Positions 26,445 to 35,115 of a stretch of DNA of 64,000 nucleotides are shown here, in pieces. The notes beneath the pieces were generated by a model, which was not told the DNA's origin, did not search any database, and worked only from the letters and a program-made list of their open reading frames with translations. How positions within the stretch are numbered: position 1 is the first letter of the stretch; each line of letters starts with the position of its first letter. Both the position numbers and the translations under genes were made by a program. The stretch is from Streptomyces coeruleorubidus. GTDB lineage: Bacteria; Actinomycetota; Actinomycetes; Streptomycetales; Streptomycetaceae. Location: contig NZ_CP023694.1 in the NCBI RefSeq assembly GCF_008705135.1, positions 5,623,001 to 5,687,000 on the forward strand, in the 5' to 3' direction.

Positions 26445-26816
26445 ATGAGCATCATCGGGGTCGGGATCGACGTCGCCGAGATCGATCGGTTCGCGGCGTC
26501 GCTGGAGCGTACGCCCGCGTTGGCCGGGCGGCTGTTCGTGGAGCGGGAGTTGTTGCTGCCCAGCGGGGAGCGCCGGGGGGTCGCCTCCCTGGCTGCCCGG
26601 TTCGCTGCCAAGGAGGCCCTGGCCAAGGCGCTCGGGGCTCCGCCCGGGCTGTTGTGGACCGATGCCGAGGTGTGTGTCGAGGACAGTGGGCAGCCCTGGC
26701 TGCGGGTGACCGGGACCGTGGCGGCGCGGGCCGCCGAGCTGGGGGTGCGGTCCTGGCATCTGTCCCTGAGCCATGACGCGGGTGTCGCCTCGGCCGTTGT
26801 GATCGCTGAGGGGTGA
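26445..26816 (+). CDS. acpS: Holo-[acyl-carrier-protein] synthase
   Basis: AcpS transfers the 4'-phosphopantetheine arm of CoA to acyl carrier proteins. The 123 residues begin with IGVGIDVAEIDRF (Mg-binding Asp) and contain FAAKEALAKALG (Glu/Lys motif) and LSLSHDAGVASA. The start at 26445 is set by homology and by TAGGGT at 26432-26437, 7 bases upstream, so the mRNA is likely leaderless. In the Streptomyces core it normally lies near glmS, as here. Confidence 0.96.
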   Translation: MSIIGVGIDVAEIDRFAASLERTPALAGRLFVERELLLPSGERRGVASLAARFAAKEALAKALGAPPGLLWTDAEVCVEDSGQPWLRVTGTVAARAAELGVRSWHLSLSHDAGVASAVVIAEG

Positions 26817-26860
26817 CGGGTGGCGCGGGGACTCGACAGTAGCGCGTCGGAGGGCTTGGC

Positions 26861-27865
26861 ATGACCACGGTGGAGGGCGTCGAACCTCGCGGTACGCAGC
26901 ACTGCGAGACGTCGGCTCTGGGCGTGCTGCTGCGGCACCAGGGACTCGATCTGTCCGAGCCCATGCTCTTCGGTCTCGGGTCCGGGCTGTCCTTCATCTA
27001 CTGGGACAGCAAGAACATGGACTTTCCCTTCCTCGGCGGGCGGGTCAAGCCCTTCGAGCTCACCAGGAACCTGGCCGCCAGGCTGGGGCTGGAGCTCGCG
27101 GTCCAGGAGACCGGCTCGGCCCGTAAGGGATGGGAGAACGTTGCGAGCGCCATCGACGCCGGCCGTCCCGTAGGGCTCCAGCTCGACAGCTACCACCTGG
27201 ACTACTTCACCTCGAAGGTGCACTTCGGCGGTCACGTCGTCGCCCTGTACGGCTACGACGAGCACGACGCCCACCTGGTGGACACCGACCAGCAGGGCGG
27301 AGCGGTGACCACGAGCCTGAGCGGCCTCGCCCGGGCCAGGGCCGCGCGCGGACCGATGACCGCCAGGCACCGGTCCTTCACGCTCACCGCCGCCGGGAAG
27401 GTGCCCTCCCTGGAGAGCCGGATCGTTCCGGCCGTCACCGAATGCGCCGACGCCTTCCTCGACCCGCCCATCGCCAATCTCGGCCACCGAGGCATCGAGA
27501 AGGCCGGGAAGCTCGTACCCGGCTGGCTCCGGCGCACCGACGCCCCCCGGCGGGACCTGCCGCAGGCCGCCCTGCTGATGGAGAAGGCCGGCACCGGCGG
27601 TGCTCTGTTCCGCAACCTCTACCGCGACTTCCTCGCCGAATGCGCCCAGCTCCTCGACAGCGGTCACCTGCGCACCGGCCACAGGCTGTACTCGGAAGCG
27701 GCCGGCTTGTGGACGGACGTCGCGGCGCTCATCACGGACGCCGGTGAGTCGGGCGATGAGCAGTACCTCGGACGGGCAGGCACCGTCCTGCGCGACATCG
27801 CGCGCATCGAACGCGAAGCCATGGAGGCGCTGAGCCGCCTGCGCGGTGAAGCCCCCGCCGGGTGA
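26861..27865 (+). CDS. BtrH-N domain protein (possible acyl/peptidyl transferase)
   Basis: A 334-residue protein with an N-terminal BtrH-like domain (RGTQHCETSALGVLLRHQG, with His14-Cys15; GLGSGLSFIYW; HFGGHVVALYGYD; VDTDQQGG) and an all-alpha C-terminal part like DUF4872. BtrH itself transfers an acyl side chain from an acyl carrier protein to an aminoglycoside in butirosin synthesis. Cys15 and the His in GGHVV are candidate catalytic residues of a cysteine-protease-like fold. The gene starts 44 bases after acpS on the same strand, a suggestive pairing because the presumed substrate is carrier-bound. No biosynthetic genes surround it, so the substrate is unknown. Confidence 0.75.
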   Translation: MTTVEGVEPRGTQHCETSALGVLLRHQGLDLSEPMLFGLGSGLSFIYWDSKNMDFPFLGGRVKPFELTRNLAARLGLELAVQETGSARKGWENVASAIDAGRPVGLQLDSYHLDYFTSKVHFGGHVVALYGYDEHDAHLVDTDQQGGAVTTSLSGLARARAARGPMTARHRSFTLTAAGKVPSLESRIVPAVTECADAFLDPPIANLGHRGIEKAGKLVPGWLRRTDAPRRDLPQAALLMEKAGTGGALFRNLYRDFLAECAQLLDSGHLRTGHRLYSEAAGLWTDVAALITDAGESGDEQYLGRAGTVLRDIARIEREAMEALSRLRGEAPAG

Positions 27866-27880
27866 GGGCGAGGGCTTCGC
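27846..27880. terminator. Stem-loop between convergent genes
   Basis: GTGAAGCCC (27846-27854) pairs with GGGCTTCGC (27872-27880), with one G-U pair, spanning the stop codon of the BtrH-like gene. It could terminate both converging transcripts. Confidence 0.4.
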
Positions 27881-27889
27881 GGGCGGGCG

Positions 27890-29044
27890 TCAGCAGATGG
27901 TCTGGCTGCTGTTCACCCGCGTGATGTTGCGGAATGTCGTGTTCTCGCCGCAGGGGCTCTCCCTGATGGCCGAGTTGGTGACCGTCAGGTTCTGGATGGT
28001 GATGTCCTTGTTGTTCGGGAACTCCGAGCGGGCGGCCAGGCGCAGTTCGCCGCCGCCCGAGATCGTGCCGCTCTGGGCCGCGAGGTTGACGTTGTAGCAG
28101 TTCTCGATCAGAACCGAGTTGTTGCCGGTGTTGGAGATCGTCACCTTGTTGATCGTCGCCCCGCCGCTCTCCGACACGCAGAACACCCCGCGTCCGCCGC
28201 CGCGCGCGATGACCTCGCCGACCCGGATGTTGGTCGGGTAGCCGCTGCCGACCCGGCCGTTGCGGTTGGCCATGCGGAAGGCCGCGTAGCCGGTGCCCGT
28301 GCCCGCGTTCTCCGCGTCCACCTTGGTGACGTTGGCGTTGATGGTCTGGTTGAGCAGCAGGCCGGACTCGCCGACGTTGCGGGCGGTGACCGTGCCGATG
28401 GTGATGCCGTCGACGCCGTAGGTCTCGACGGCGTGGCTGGACGCGCCGGAGACGTAGACGTTGTCGATGCGGACGTTGCGCGTCCACTGGCTGGTGTCGC
28501 CGCGGTTGTCGATGCGGATGCCCAGGCCGCGGGAGAGGCGCATGTCTATCTGGCCGAGCACGACGTTCTGGACGTTGCGCAGGAAGATGCCGTAGAGCGG
28601 GGTGCCGGTGAGCTTGAGGTTCTGGACCTCGACGTCGCGGGTGCCGCGGGAGTAGACCGGCGCCTGGTCGCCGGAGCCGCTGCCGGTGACGTTGATGGTG
28701 CCGCAGACGTCGAGGACGGTGTAGCTCGGGAGCGAGATGCGTGAGCCCGCCGAGATCGAGCCCGAGCCGCGGACCACGACCCGCTCCTTCGAGGTGCGGC
28801 CCGACGTGAGGCTGTTGACGGCCGCCTGGACGGCGGCGCGCATGTCGGTGCCGGTGTAGACGGTGCTGCCGCCGCGCCGGGCGGTCCAGTTGCCGCCGTT
28901 CTGCACGGCCTCGGCCTGGAAGGAGCCGTCTCCGCAGGCAGCCGCTCGCGTGGGGGCTGCGGTGGCGGGGGCGGTCAGGGTGCCGGCGGCGGTGAGGACG
29001 GCGGTGGCACCGGCGGCGGCGAGGAATGCGGCTCTGCGTCCCAT
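27890..29044 (-). CDS. Secreted right-handed beta-helix protein (pectate-lyase-like)
   Basis: A 384-residue exported protein. The signal begins MGRRAAFLAAAGATAVL, with a twin-arginine-like GRRAAFL, and probably ends near residue 31. The rest has many short strands with periodic Asn and Gly (GIFLRNVQNVVLGQIDMRL; GIRIDNRGDTSQW), as in parallel beta-helix polysaccharide-acting enzymes. Which lyase or hydrolase family it belongs to could not be told by eye. ATG at 29044 follows a short gap downstream of a GAAAGCGCTTTC palindrome, suggesting sugar-responsive LacI-type control. Confidence 0.8.
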   Translation of the reverse strand: MGRRAAFLAAAGATAVLTAAGTLTAPATAAPTRAAACGDGSFQAEAVQNGGNWTARRGGSTVYTGTDMRAAVQAAVNSLTSGRTSKERVVVRGSGSISAGSRISLPSYTVLDVCGTINVTGSGSGDQAPVYSRGTRDVEVQNLKLTGTPLYGIFLRNVQNVVLGQIDMRLSRGLGIRIDNRGDTSQWTRNVRIDNVYVSGASSHAVETYGVDGITIGTVTARNVGESGLLLNQTINANVTKVDAENAGTGTGYAAFRMANRNGRVGSGYPTNIRVGEVIARGGGRGVFCVSESGGATINKVTISNTGNNSVLIENCYNVNLAAQSGTISGGGELRLAARSEFPNNKDITIQNLTVTNSAIRESPCGENTTFRNITRVNSSQTIC

Positions 29045-29077
29045 GGTGGCCTCGGTTTCGTCGAATGTGGGGGGTGT

Positions 29078-29089
29078 GAAAGCGCTTTC
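29078..29089. promoter_or_regulatory. LacI-type operator upstream of the beta-helix gene
   Basis: GAAAGCGCTTTC is a perfect 12-base palindrome with the central CG of many LacI-family sites, located 34 bases before the beta-helix start. It differs from the CGAAAC-type sites near the xylanase, so a different regulator is expected. Confidence 0.55.
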
Positions 29090-29204
29090 TGCGCGGCCGG
29101 TGAGTCTGGCAAAGGGCAGGCAAAGCGTCAATGGATGCGACACGGTCCGCAGTTGCGCGAGATACGGGGGAGTGGCCGGGCGGTCCTACGGGAAACTCGA
29201 CCGC

Positions 29205-30665
29205 ATGCGTAGTGCGTACAGCGTGGACACGGTCAGGACCGCCGAACGGGAGCTGATGGCGCGGCTGCCGGAGGGGGCGCTGATGCAACGCGCCGCCGCC
29301 GGACTCGCCGCGGCCTGCGCCGACCTGCTGGGGCGGGTGTACGGGAGCAGGGTCGTGCTGTTGGTCGGGAGCGGGGACAACGGGGGTGACGCGCTGTACG
29401 CCGGGGCCCGGCTGGCCCGGCGCGGGGCCGGTGTGACGGCGGTGCTGCTCGCGCCGGAGCGGGCTCACGCCGGGGGACTCGCGGCGCTGCGGCGGGCCGG
29501 GGGGCGGGTCGTGGTCGCCGGTGGGGCCGGAGGTGCCGACGGGGGCGCGCAGGGCGTCGAGGAGCTGGTCGAGCGGGCGGATCTCGTCGTCGACGGGATC
29601 GTCGGGATCGGTGGGAAGGGCGGGCTGCGGCCGGACGCGGTGCCGCTGGCCGCCGCCGCCGAGCGGTCGCGGGGCGCCGTGGTCGCCGTCGATCTGCCGA
29701 GCGGGGTCGACGCCGACACCGGGGAGGTGCGCGGCGTCGCGGTCCGGGCCGATCTGACGGTGACGTTCGGAACGCACAAGCCCGGGCTGCTGATCGATCC
29801 GGCCCGGGAGTACGCGGGGTCGGTGCGGCTGGTGGACATCGGTCTCGAGCTGCCGGCCGAGCCGGAGCTGGAGGCGTTGCAGCACGCGGACGTGGCGCGG
29901 TTGCTGCCGCTGCCGCGGGCCGAGAGCGACAAGTACCGGCGGGGTGTCGTGGGCATCGCCGCCGGGTCCGCGCGCTATCCCGGGGCCGCCGTGCTCGCCG
30001 TCGCCGGGGCGCTGCGGGGCGGGGCCGGGGCCGTGCGGTACGTCGGGCCGGCCGGTGACGCCGTCCTCACACGGTTCCCCGAGACGCTCGTGTCGGACCA
30101 GGGGCCGAAGCACGCGGGGCGGGTGCAGGCGTGGGTCGTCGGGCCGGGGGCCGGAGACGACGCGGCGACGGTCGGGGAGGTGCTGGCGGCGGACGTCCCG
30201 GTGCTGGTCGACGCGGACGGGCTGCGATTGGCCGAGGCGGGGATCGTACGGGCACGGCGGGCGCCGACCCTGATGACGCCGCATGCCGGGGAGGCGGCGG
30301 CGCTGCTCGGGGTCGACCGGGCGGAGGTCGAAGGCGGACGGCTGGCGGCGGCGCGGGAGCTGGCGGGGCGATACGGGGCGACCGTGCTGCTGAAGGGGTC
30401 CACGACGTTGGTCGCCGACTCGGGGGGCGGTGCGGTGCGGGTCAATCCGACGGGGACGTCCTGGCTGGCCACGGCGGGGAGCGGGGACGTGCTGTCGGGG
30501 CTGGCGGGGTCGTTGCTGGCGGCGGGGCTTTCCGCGGTGGACGCGGGGAGTGTGGGGGCGTATGTGCACGGGCTGGCCGGGAGGCTGGCGGCGGACGGGG
30601 CGCCGGTGGGGGCGCATGACGTGGCGGCGGCTGTTCCTGAGGCCTGGCGGAATGTTCTGGGGTGA
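29205..30665 (+). CDS. nnr: Bifunctional NAD(P)H-hydrate epimerase/dehydratase
   Basis: This enzyme repairs hydrated NAD(P)H. The N-terminal YjeF epimerase domain (about 1-210) holds VGSGDNGGDALYAGARL and DLPSGVDADTGEV; the C-terminal ribokinase-like dehydratase domain (about 220-486) holds LLKGSTTLVA and the NTAGSGDVLSG-like TAGSGDVLSGLAGSL. The ATG at 29205 begins RSAYSVDTVR, the standard family start. In actinobacteria nnr commonly lies between acpS and alr, as here. Confidence 0.95.
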   Translation: MRSAYSVDTVRTAERELMARLPEGALMQRAAAGLAAACADLLGRVYGSRVVLLVGSGDNGGDALYAGARLARRGAGVTAVLLAPERAHAGGLAALRRAGGRVVVAGGAGGADGGAQGVEELVERADLVVDGIVGIGGKGGLRPDAVPLAAAAERSRGAVVAVDLPSGVDADTGEVRGVAVRADLTVTFGTHKPGLLIDPAREYAGSVRLVDIGLELPAEPELEALQHADVARLLPLPRAESDKYRRGVVGIAAGSARYPGAAVLAVAGALRGGAGAVRYVGPAGDAVLTRFPETLVSDQGPKHAGRVQAWVVGPGAGDDAATVGEVLAADVPVLVDADGLRLAEAGIVRARRAPTLMTPHAGEAAALLGVDRAEVEGGRLAAARELAGRYGATVLLKGSTTLVADSGGGAVRVNPTGTSWLATAGSGDVLSGLAGSLLAAGLSAVDAGSVGAYVHGLAGRLAADGAPVGAHDVAAAVPEAWRNVLG

Positions 30666-30678
30666 GTGAGACGGATGT

Positions 30679-30790
30679 GCGGGTGGCTGGGGGCCCGCAT
30701 CCGGGGGCTGCCGCCCCCGGGCCCCCGCTTCCCGCCTGGACGGCCTCGTCCTCGAGCGCCGGACGGGCTGAGAGTGGCTGAGCGCCGTTG
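30679..30790. repeat. Dispersed intergenic repeat, family B copy 1
   Basis: About 112 bases with GGGGGCTGCCGCCCCCGG, then CCTGGACGGCCTCGTCCT and GCGCCGGACGGGCTGAGAG. It is directly followed by copy 2 at a period of about 118 bases. Confidence 0.75.
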
Positions 30791-30796
30791 GCGGGT

Positions 30797-30911
30797 GCGG
30801 GTGGCTGGGGGGGGGTCCCGCATCCGGAGGCTGCCGTCCCCGGGCCCCCGCTTCGGCCTGGACGGCCTCGTCCTCAAGCGCCGGACGGGCTGAGAGGCCT
30901 GAGCGCCGTTG
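30797..30911. repeat. Dispersed intergenic repeat, family B copy 2
   Basis: A tandem near-copy of 30679-30790 (small differences, e.g. CTCAAGCGCC for CTCGAGCGCC). A third copy lies inverted at 59958-60027, in front of groES. The stretch 30666-30986 holds only these repeats. Confidence 0.75.
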
Positions 30912-30986
30912 TCAGGTGCGGGCTGTCCGGGGGACCCGGCCGCGCGGCAACTCCGGGCCGCCCCGGCAGCCCGTTTCTCTGCTCGC

Positions 30987-31874
30987 ATGACCAGCAGACG
31001 TACCGCCGGGCGCGCCCTCGCCCTCCTGCTCGCCGCTGTGACCGCGCTGCCCGCCGGTGTCGCCGGTGCCGCTCCCGTACCGCCCGCCCCGGGGCCCCTG
31101 GGCGAGCTGGTCCCGGGCGTCGCTCCGGGGCCCGCGTAGCCCTGGTCCGTCGACACGCCCGACCAGGCGCTGCCGCCGGTGGTGTACACGCCGTCGGCCG
31201 CGGAGGAGGCCGTCGAGCCGCGCAGGGCGGTGGAGGGGACGTACGCGCTCGTCGAGTACGTGCCGTTGGGGGAGGCGGTCGCGCGGGTGAGCTGTACCGG
31301 GAAGACCGGGCCGTATCAGCGGCAGGTCGAGCGGTGGCTGGGGCTGAGGGTGGACGGGAGACAGTCGGCGGCCGACTGCCGGGCCGTCCGGGCGTTCCAG
31401 GTGAGTCAGGGGATCAAACCGGCCATCGGGTTCGCCGGGCCCGTGACATGGGCCCGGATGCAGTACCTGTCGGCGCGCCGGAACCCCAATGCCGCCGGTC
31501 GGTGCCCGGTGCGGAGCCACCCCGTGGCGTGTGTGGATCTCAGCCGGCAGCTGACCTGGGTGCAGAAGGGGCGCAAAGTCGTGTTCGGGGCCGTCCCGAT
31601 CCGCAGCGGGCGGGCCGGGTACCGGACCCGGGCCGGGTGGCACAGGGTCTACTGGCGGTACAAGAACCACTGGTCGACGCTGTACAACACGCCCATGCCG
31701 TACTCCCAGTTCTTCAGCGGCGGGCAGGCCTTCCACGGTGTCTACGGCAGTCTCAACACCACCGTCGGCTCCATGGGCTGCGTCAATCTCTCCGTCCCCG
31801 ACGCGCGGAGGCTGTGGAGCGTGCTGAAGAAGGGTGACCGCGTGTTCGTGTGGGGGCGCAGGCCCGGGACGTAG
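30987..31874 (+). pseudogene. L,D-transpeptidase (YkuD) gene interrupted by an amber codon
   Basis: The reading frame starts with a good signal peptide (TSRRTAGRALALLLAAVTAL, cleavage near AGA-AP), then meets TAG at 31137-31139 after about 50 codons, and continues in the same frame to 31874. The second part has a peptidoglycan-binding domain (YQRQVERWLGLRVDGRQSA) and a YkuD domain ending in the catalytic SMGCVNLSVPDARRLW, with His in QAFHGVYG. A single TGG-to-TAG change (A*PWS read as AWPWS) would explain it. Such enzymes make 3-3 peptidoglycan cross-links or anchor proteins. A sequencing error cannot be excluded. Without read-through the enzyme would lack export. Confidence 0.75.
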
Positions 31875-31933
31875 CAGCCCCCGGCGGGGCCGCCGCCTCG
31901 GGCGTGTCGGGCCCCTCTGAGACACTGGGCGCG

Positions 31934-33103
31934 ATGAGCGAGAGAACAGCCCCGCGGACCGCGCCCCTGCGCGCCCGCGCGGAGATCGACCTGGCCGCCC
32001 TGCGGGCCAATGTGCGGGCGCTGCGTGCCCACGCGCCGGGCGCGGCCCTGATGGCCGTCGTGAAGTCCGAGGCGTACGGCCACGGGGCTGTGCCGTGTGC
32101 CCGCGCGGCCGTCGCCGCCGGGGCGGACTGGCTGGGCACGGCGACGCCCGAGGAGGCCCTCGCCCTGCGGGCCGCCGGGCTGCCGGGCCGCATCATGTGC
32201 TGGCTGTGGACGCCGGGCGGGCCCTGGCGCGAGGCGATCGAGGCGGACCTCGACGTGTCCGTCAGCGGGATGTGGGCCCTGGCCGAGGTCACCGAGGCGG
32301 CCCGGCTCGCCGGGCGGCCCGCCCGGGTGCAGCTCAAGGCCGACACGGGGCTCGGGCGGGGCGGCTGCCAGCCCGGGGACGACTGGGCCGGGCTGGTCCG
32401 GGAGGCGCTGCGCGCCGAGGCCGAGGGGCTCCTGCGCGTCACGGGGCTCTGGTCGCACTTCGCCTGTGCCGACGAACCCGGCCATCCCTCCATCGCCGCC
32501 CAGCTCGGCCGCTTCCGGGAGATGGTCGCGTACGCCGAGGAGCAGGGCGCCCGCCCCGAGGTCCGGCACATCGCCAACTCGCCGGCCACGCTCACGCTCC
32601 CCGAGAGCCACTTCGACCTGGTCCGCACCGGCATCGCCACCTACGGCATCTCGCCCAGCCCCGAGCTCGGCACCCCGGCCGACTTCGGACTGCGCCCGGT
32701 GATGACGCTGTCCGCCTCACTCGCCCTGGTCAAGCACGTGCCGGGCGGGCACGGCGTCAGCTACGGCCACCGGTACGTGACGTCCGGTGAGACCACCCTC
32801 GGCCTCGTCCCGCTGGGCTACGCCGACGGCATCCCGCGGCACGCCTCCTCGGCCGGGCCCGTCCTGGTCGAGGGCAAGTGGCGCACGATCGCGGGGCGGG
32901 TCGCCATGGACCAGTTCGTGGTCGACCTGGGCGGCGACGAGCCCGCGCCGGGCGCCGAGGCGGTCCTCTTCGGGCCCGGCGATCGCGGCGAGCCCACCGC
33001 CGAGGACTGGGCCCAGGCGGCCGGAACCATCGCCTACGAGATCGTGACCCGGATCGGAACGCGCGTTCCTCGCGTCTATGTGAATGAGGAACAGGACGGG
33101 TAA
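31934..33103 (+). CDS. alr: Alanine racemase
   Basis: Alr is a PLP enzyme making D-alanine for peptidoglycan. Lys44 in AVVKSEAYGHGA is the PLP lysine, and Tyr in SYGHRY is the second catalytic base; the Glu/Asp-rich YADGIPR and MDQFVVD motifs follow over 389 residues. ATG at 31934 has GACACT 7 bases upstream and no clear ribosome site, hinting at a leaderless mRNA. Next to nnr and tsaE, as usual in Streptomyces. Confidence 0.95.
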   Translation: MSERTAPRTAPLRARAEIDLAALRANVRALRAHAPGAALMAVVKSEAYGHGAVPCARAAVAAGADWLGTATPEEALALRAAGLPGRIMCWLWTPGGPWREAIEADLDVSVSGMWALAEVTEAARLAGRPARVQLKADTGLGRGGCQPGDDWAGLVREALRAEAEGLLRVTGLWSHFACADEPGHPSIAAQLGRFREMVAYAEEQGARPEVRHIANSPATLTLPESHFDLVRTGIATYGISPSPELGTPADFGLRPVMTLSASLALVKHVPGGHGVSYGHRYVTSGETTLGLVPLGYADGIPRHASSAGPVLVEGKWRTIAGRVAMDQFVVDLGGDEPAPGAEAVLFGPGDRGEPTAEDWAQAAGTIAYEIVTRIGTRVPRVYVNEEQDG

Positions 33104-33226
33104 CTCGCACAGAGGACCGGTCACGCGAAGAACAACGGGCACCCTGGCAACACAAGCACCAGTACCAGGCACCCTGACCAGCACCATGAGCATCCACAGA
33201 AGCACCCCGGCGAAGAGGAGCGGTAC

Positions 33227-34486
33227 GTGAGCGAGAGCAGCGCGGAGGTCGTCGCGAACGCCGCCACCGCGGCCGTCGCGGCCTCCGCCGCGGGGGCGGC
33301 GGGAGGCTGGCGCCGGGCGACCGGCATCGCCGGCGTCGCGATAGGCGTGGTGGCCGCGGGCGCGGCCGCCGGTGTCGCCCTGGAGCGGATGACGGTCGGC
33401 CGGGGCATGCGCCAGAAGGCCCGGCTCGCCCTCGACTCCGCGGGACCCTACGGCTCGCTGCGCGGCATGCCCGGCAAGGCGTTCGCGGACGACGGCACGG
33501 AGCTGTACTACGAGGTCGACGACCTCGACCCGGAGGCCGCCCCCGCCGCCCTCGGCCCGCGCCGCCGCCGGCTCTTCGGCCGCAAGGCCCCCGCCCCCGT
33601 CACCGTCGTCTTCAGCCACGGCTACTGCCTCAACCAGGACTCCTGGCACTTCCAGCGGGCGGCGCTCAGAGGCGTCGTACGGACCGTCCACTGGGACCAG
33701 CGCAGCCACGGCCGGTCCGGGCGGGGCGTGGCCCAGGGGCGGGACGAGCCGATCACCATCGAGCAGCTCGGCCGCGACCTCAAGGCCGTCATCGACGCGG
33801 CCGCGCCCGAGGGGCCGATAGTGCTGGTCGGGCACTCGATGGGCGGCATGACGGTGATGGCGCTGGCCGACCAGTACCCCGAGCTGGTCCGGGAGCGGGT
33901 CGTCGGGGTGGCCTTCGTGGGGACGTCGTCGGGGCGGCTCGGCGAGGTCAACTACGGGCTTCCGGTGGCCGGCGTCAACGCGGTGCGGCGGGTGCTGCCC
34001 GGCGTGCTGAAGGCGATGGGGCAGCGGGCCGACCTGGTGGAGAAGGGGCGCCGGGCGACCGCGGACCTGTTCGCCGGGATCATCAAGCGGTACTCCTTCG
34101 CCTCCCGGGACGTCGACCCGGCCATCGCCCGGTTCGCCGAGCGGATGATCGAGAGCACGCCCATCGACGTGGTCGCCGAGTACTACCCGGCGTTCAACGA
34201 CCACGACAAGACCGAGGCGCTCGCCCACTTCGCCGACATGCCGGTCCTCGTCCTGGCCGGGGTGCAGGATCTGGTCACGCCGAGTGAGCACAGCGAGGCG
34301 ATCGCCGATCTGCTGCCGGAGGCCGAGCTGGTGCTGGTGCCGGACGCCGGGCACCTGGTGATGCTGGAACACCCGGAAGTGGTCACCGACCGCCTCGCCG
34401 ACCTGCTCACCCGCACGGGTGCCGTGCCCGCAGGAGCTACCGTGAAGGGTTATGGAAGCACCAGCAGCACCGCACAACCCGGCTGA
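33227..34486 (+). CDS. Alpha/beta-hydrolase
   Basis: A 419-residue hydrolase. The Ala-rich N-terminus (about 1-50) contains a probable membrane helix (GIAGVAIGVVAAGAAAGVAL), followed by an alpha/beta-hydrolase fold: oxyanion HGYCLNQ, nucleophile elbow GHSMGG near residue 205, a late Asp (GVQDLV) and His (DAGHLVMLEHPE). The substrate is unknown. GTG at 33227 has a GAAGAGGAG ribosome site. Its end overlaps tsaE by 35 bases, so the two are coupled. This position between alr and tsaE is typical of actinobacteria. Confidence 0.88.
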   Translation: MSESSAEVVANAATAAVAASAAGAAGGWRRATGIAGVAIGVVAAGAAAGVALERMTVGRGMRQKARLALDSAGPYGSLRGMPGKAFADDGTELYYEVDDLDPEAAPAALGPRRRRLFGRKAPAPVTVVFSHGYCLNQDSWHFQRAALRGVVRTVHWDQRSHGRSGRGVAQGRDEPITIEQLGRDLKAVIDAAAPEGPIVLVGHSMGGMTVMALADQYPELVRERVVGVAFVGTSSGRLGEVNYGLPVAGVNAVRRVLPGVLKAMGQRADLVEKGRRATADLFAGIIKRYSFASRDVDPAIARFAERMIESTPIDVVAEYYPAFNDHDKTEALAHFADMPVLVLAGVQDLVTPSEHSEAIADLLPEAELVLVPDAGHLVMLEHPEVVTDRLADLLTRTGAVPAGATVKGYGSTSSTAQPG

Positions 34487-34973
34487 GTCCGGATCCGTCC
34501 AGATCGTCGTCACGTCCCCCGAGCAGATGCGGGAGCTGGGCCGCCGGCTCGCGAAACTGCTGCGCGCGGGTGACCTGGTGATGCTCAGCGGAGAGCTCGG
34601 GGCGGGCAAGACGACACTGACGCGTGGGCTGGGCGAGGGGCTCGGCGTGCGCGGGGCCGTCACCTCGCCGACGTTCGTGATCGCCCGGGTGCATCCCTCG
34701 CTGGGCGACGGGCCGCCGCTGCTCCATGTCGACGCGTACCGGCTGTCCGGCGGTCTTGACGAGATGGAGGACCTCGATCTCGACGTCTCGCTGCCCGAGT
34801 CCGTGGTCGTCGTGGAGTGGGGCGAGGGCAAGGTGGAGGAGCTGACCGAGGACCGGCTCCAGGTGGTCATCCACCGCGCGGTGGGCGACACGACCGACGA
34901 GGTCCGGCACATGACGATCACCGGTGTGGGGGAACGCTGGGCTTCGGCGGACCTGAGCGTGCTCGCGGCGTAG
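34452..34973 (+). CDS. tsaE: tRNA threonylcarbamoyladenosine biosynthesis ATPase TsaE
   Basis: TsaE powers the TsaBDE complex that makes t6A37 in tRNAs reading ANN codons. Walker A GELGAGKTTLTRGL lies near residues 47-60; SPTFVIARVH, HVDAYRLSG and VVEWGEGK follow. The 173-residue length is usual. It overlaps the hydrolase gene. tsaB and tsaD lie about 1.7 kb downstream, after an interruption by a repeat-rich block. Confidence 0.95.
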   Translation: MEAPAAPHNPAESGSVQIVVTSPEQMRELGRRLAKLLRAGDLVMLSGELGAGKTTLTRGLGEGLGVRGAVTSPTFVIARVHPSLGDGPPLLHVDAYRLSGGLDEMEDLDLDVSLPESVVVVEWGEGKVEELTEDRLQVVIHRAVGDTTDEVRHMTITGVGERWASADLSVLAA

Positions 34974-35066
34974 CTCCCGCCGCGTGGTGTTTTGATGAAC
35001 GTTCCGACAAGGCGTCGGCAAAATGTTGCGTTCGGCGTCTTGTGCGTGGTCACATGGTATCCAGTC

Positions 35067-35090
35067 CGTAGTTAGGTGTACCTAACTACG
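35067..35090. promoter_or_regulatory. 24-base palindrome upstream of a small gene
   Basis: CGTAGTTAGGT and ACCTAACTACG are perfect inverted arms around GT, ending 25 bases before the ATG of the 55-codon gene. The half-site TTAGGT/ACCTAA resembles metal-regulator (DtxR-like) half-sites, but the spacing is shorter than the usual iron box. The binding protein is unknown. Confidence 0.6.
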
Positions 35091-35115
35091 TCCGCCCCGC
35101 CTTCGGGAGGCGTCC

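Noticed and set aside
35067..35090. DtxR/IdeR-type iron box
   Set aside because: Half-sites fit loosely but the 14-base TTAGGT-GT-ACCTAA spacing is shorter than the 19-base iron-box consensus, so only an unknown operator is claimed.
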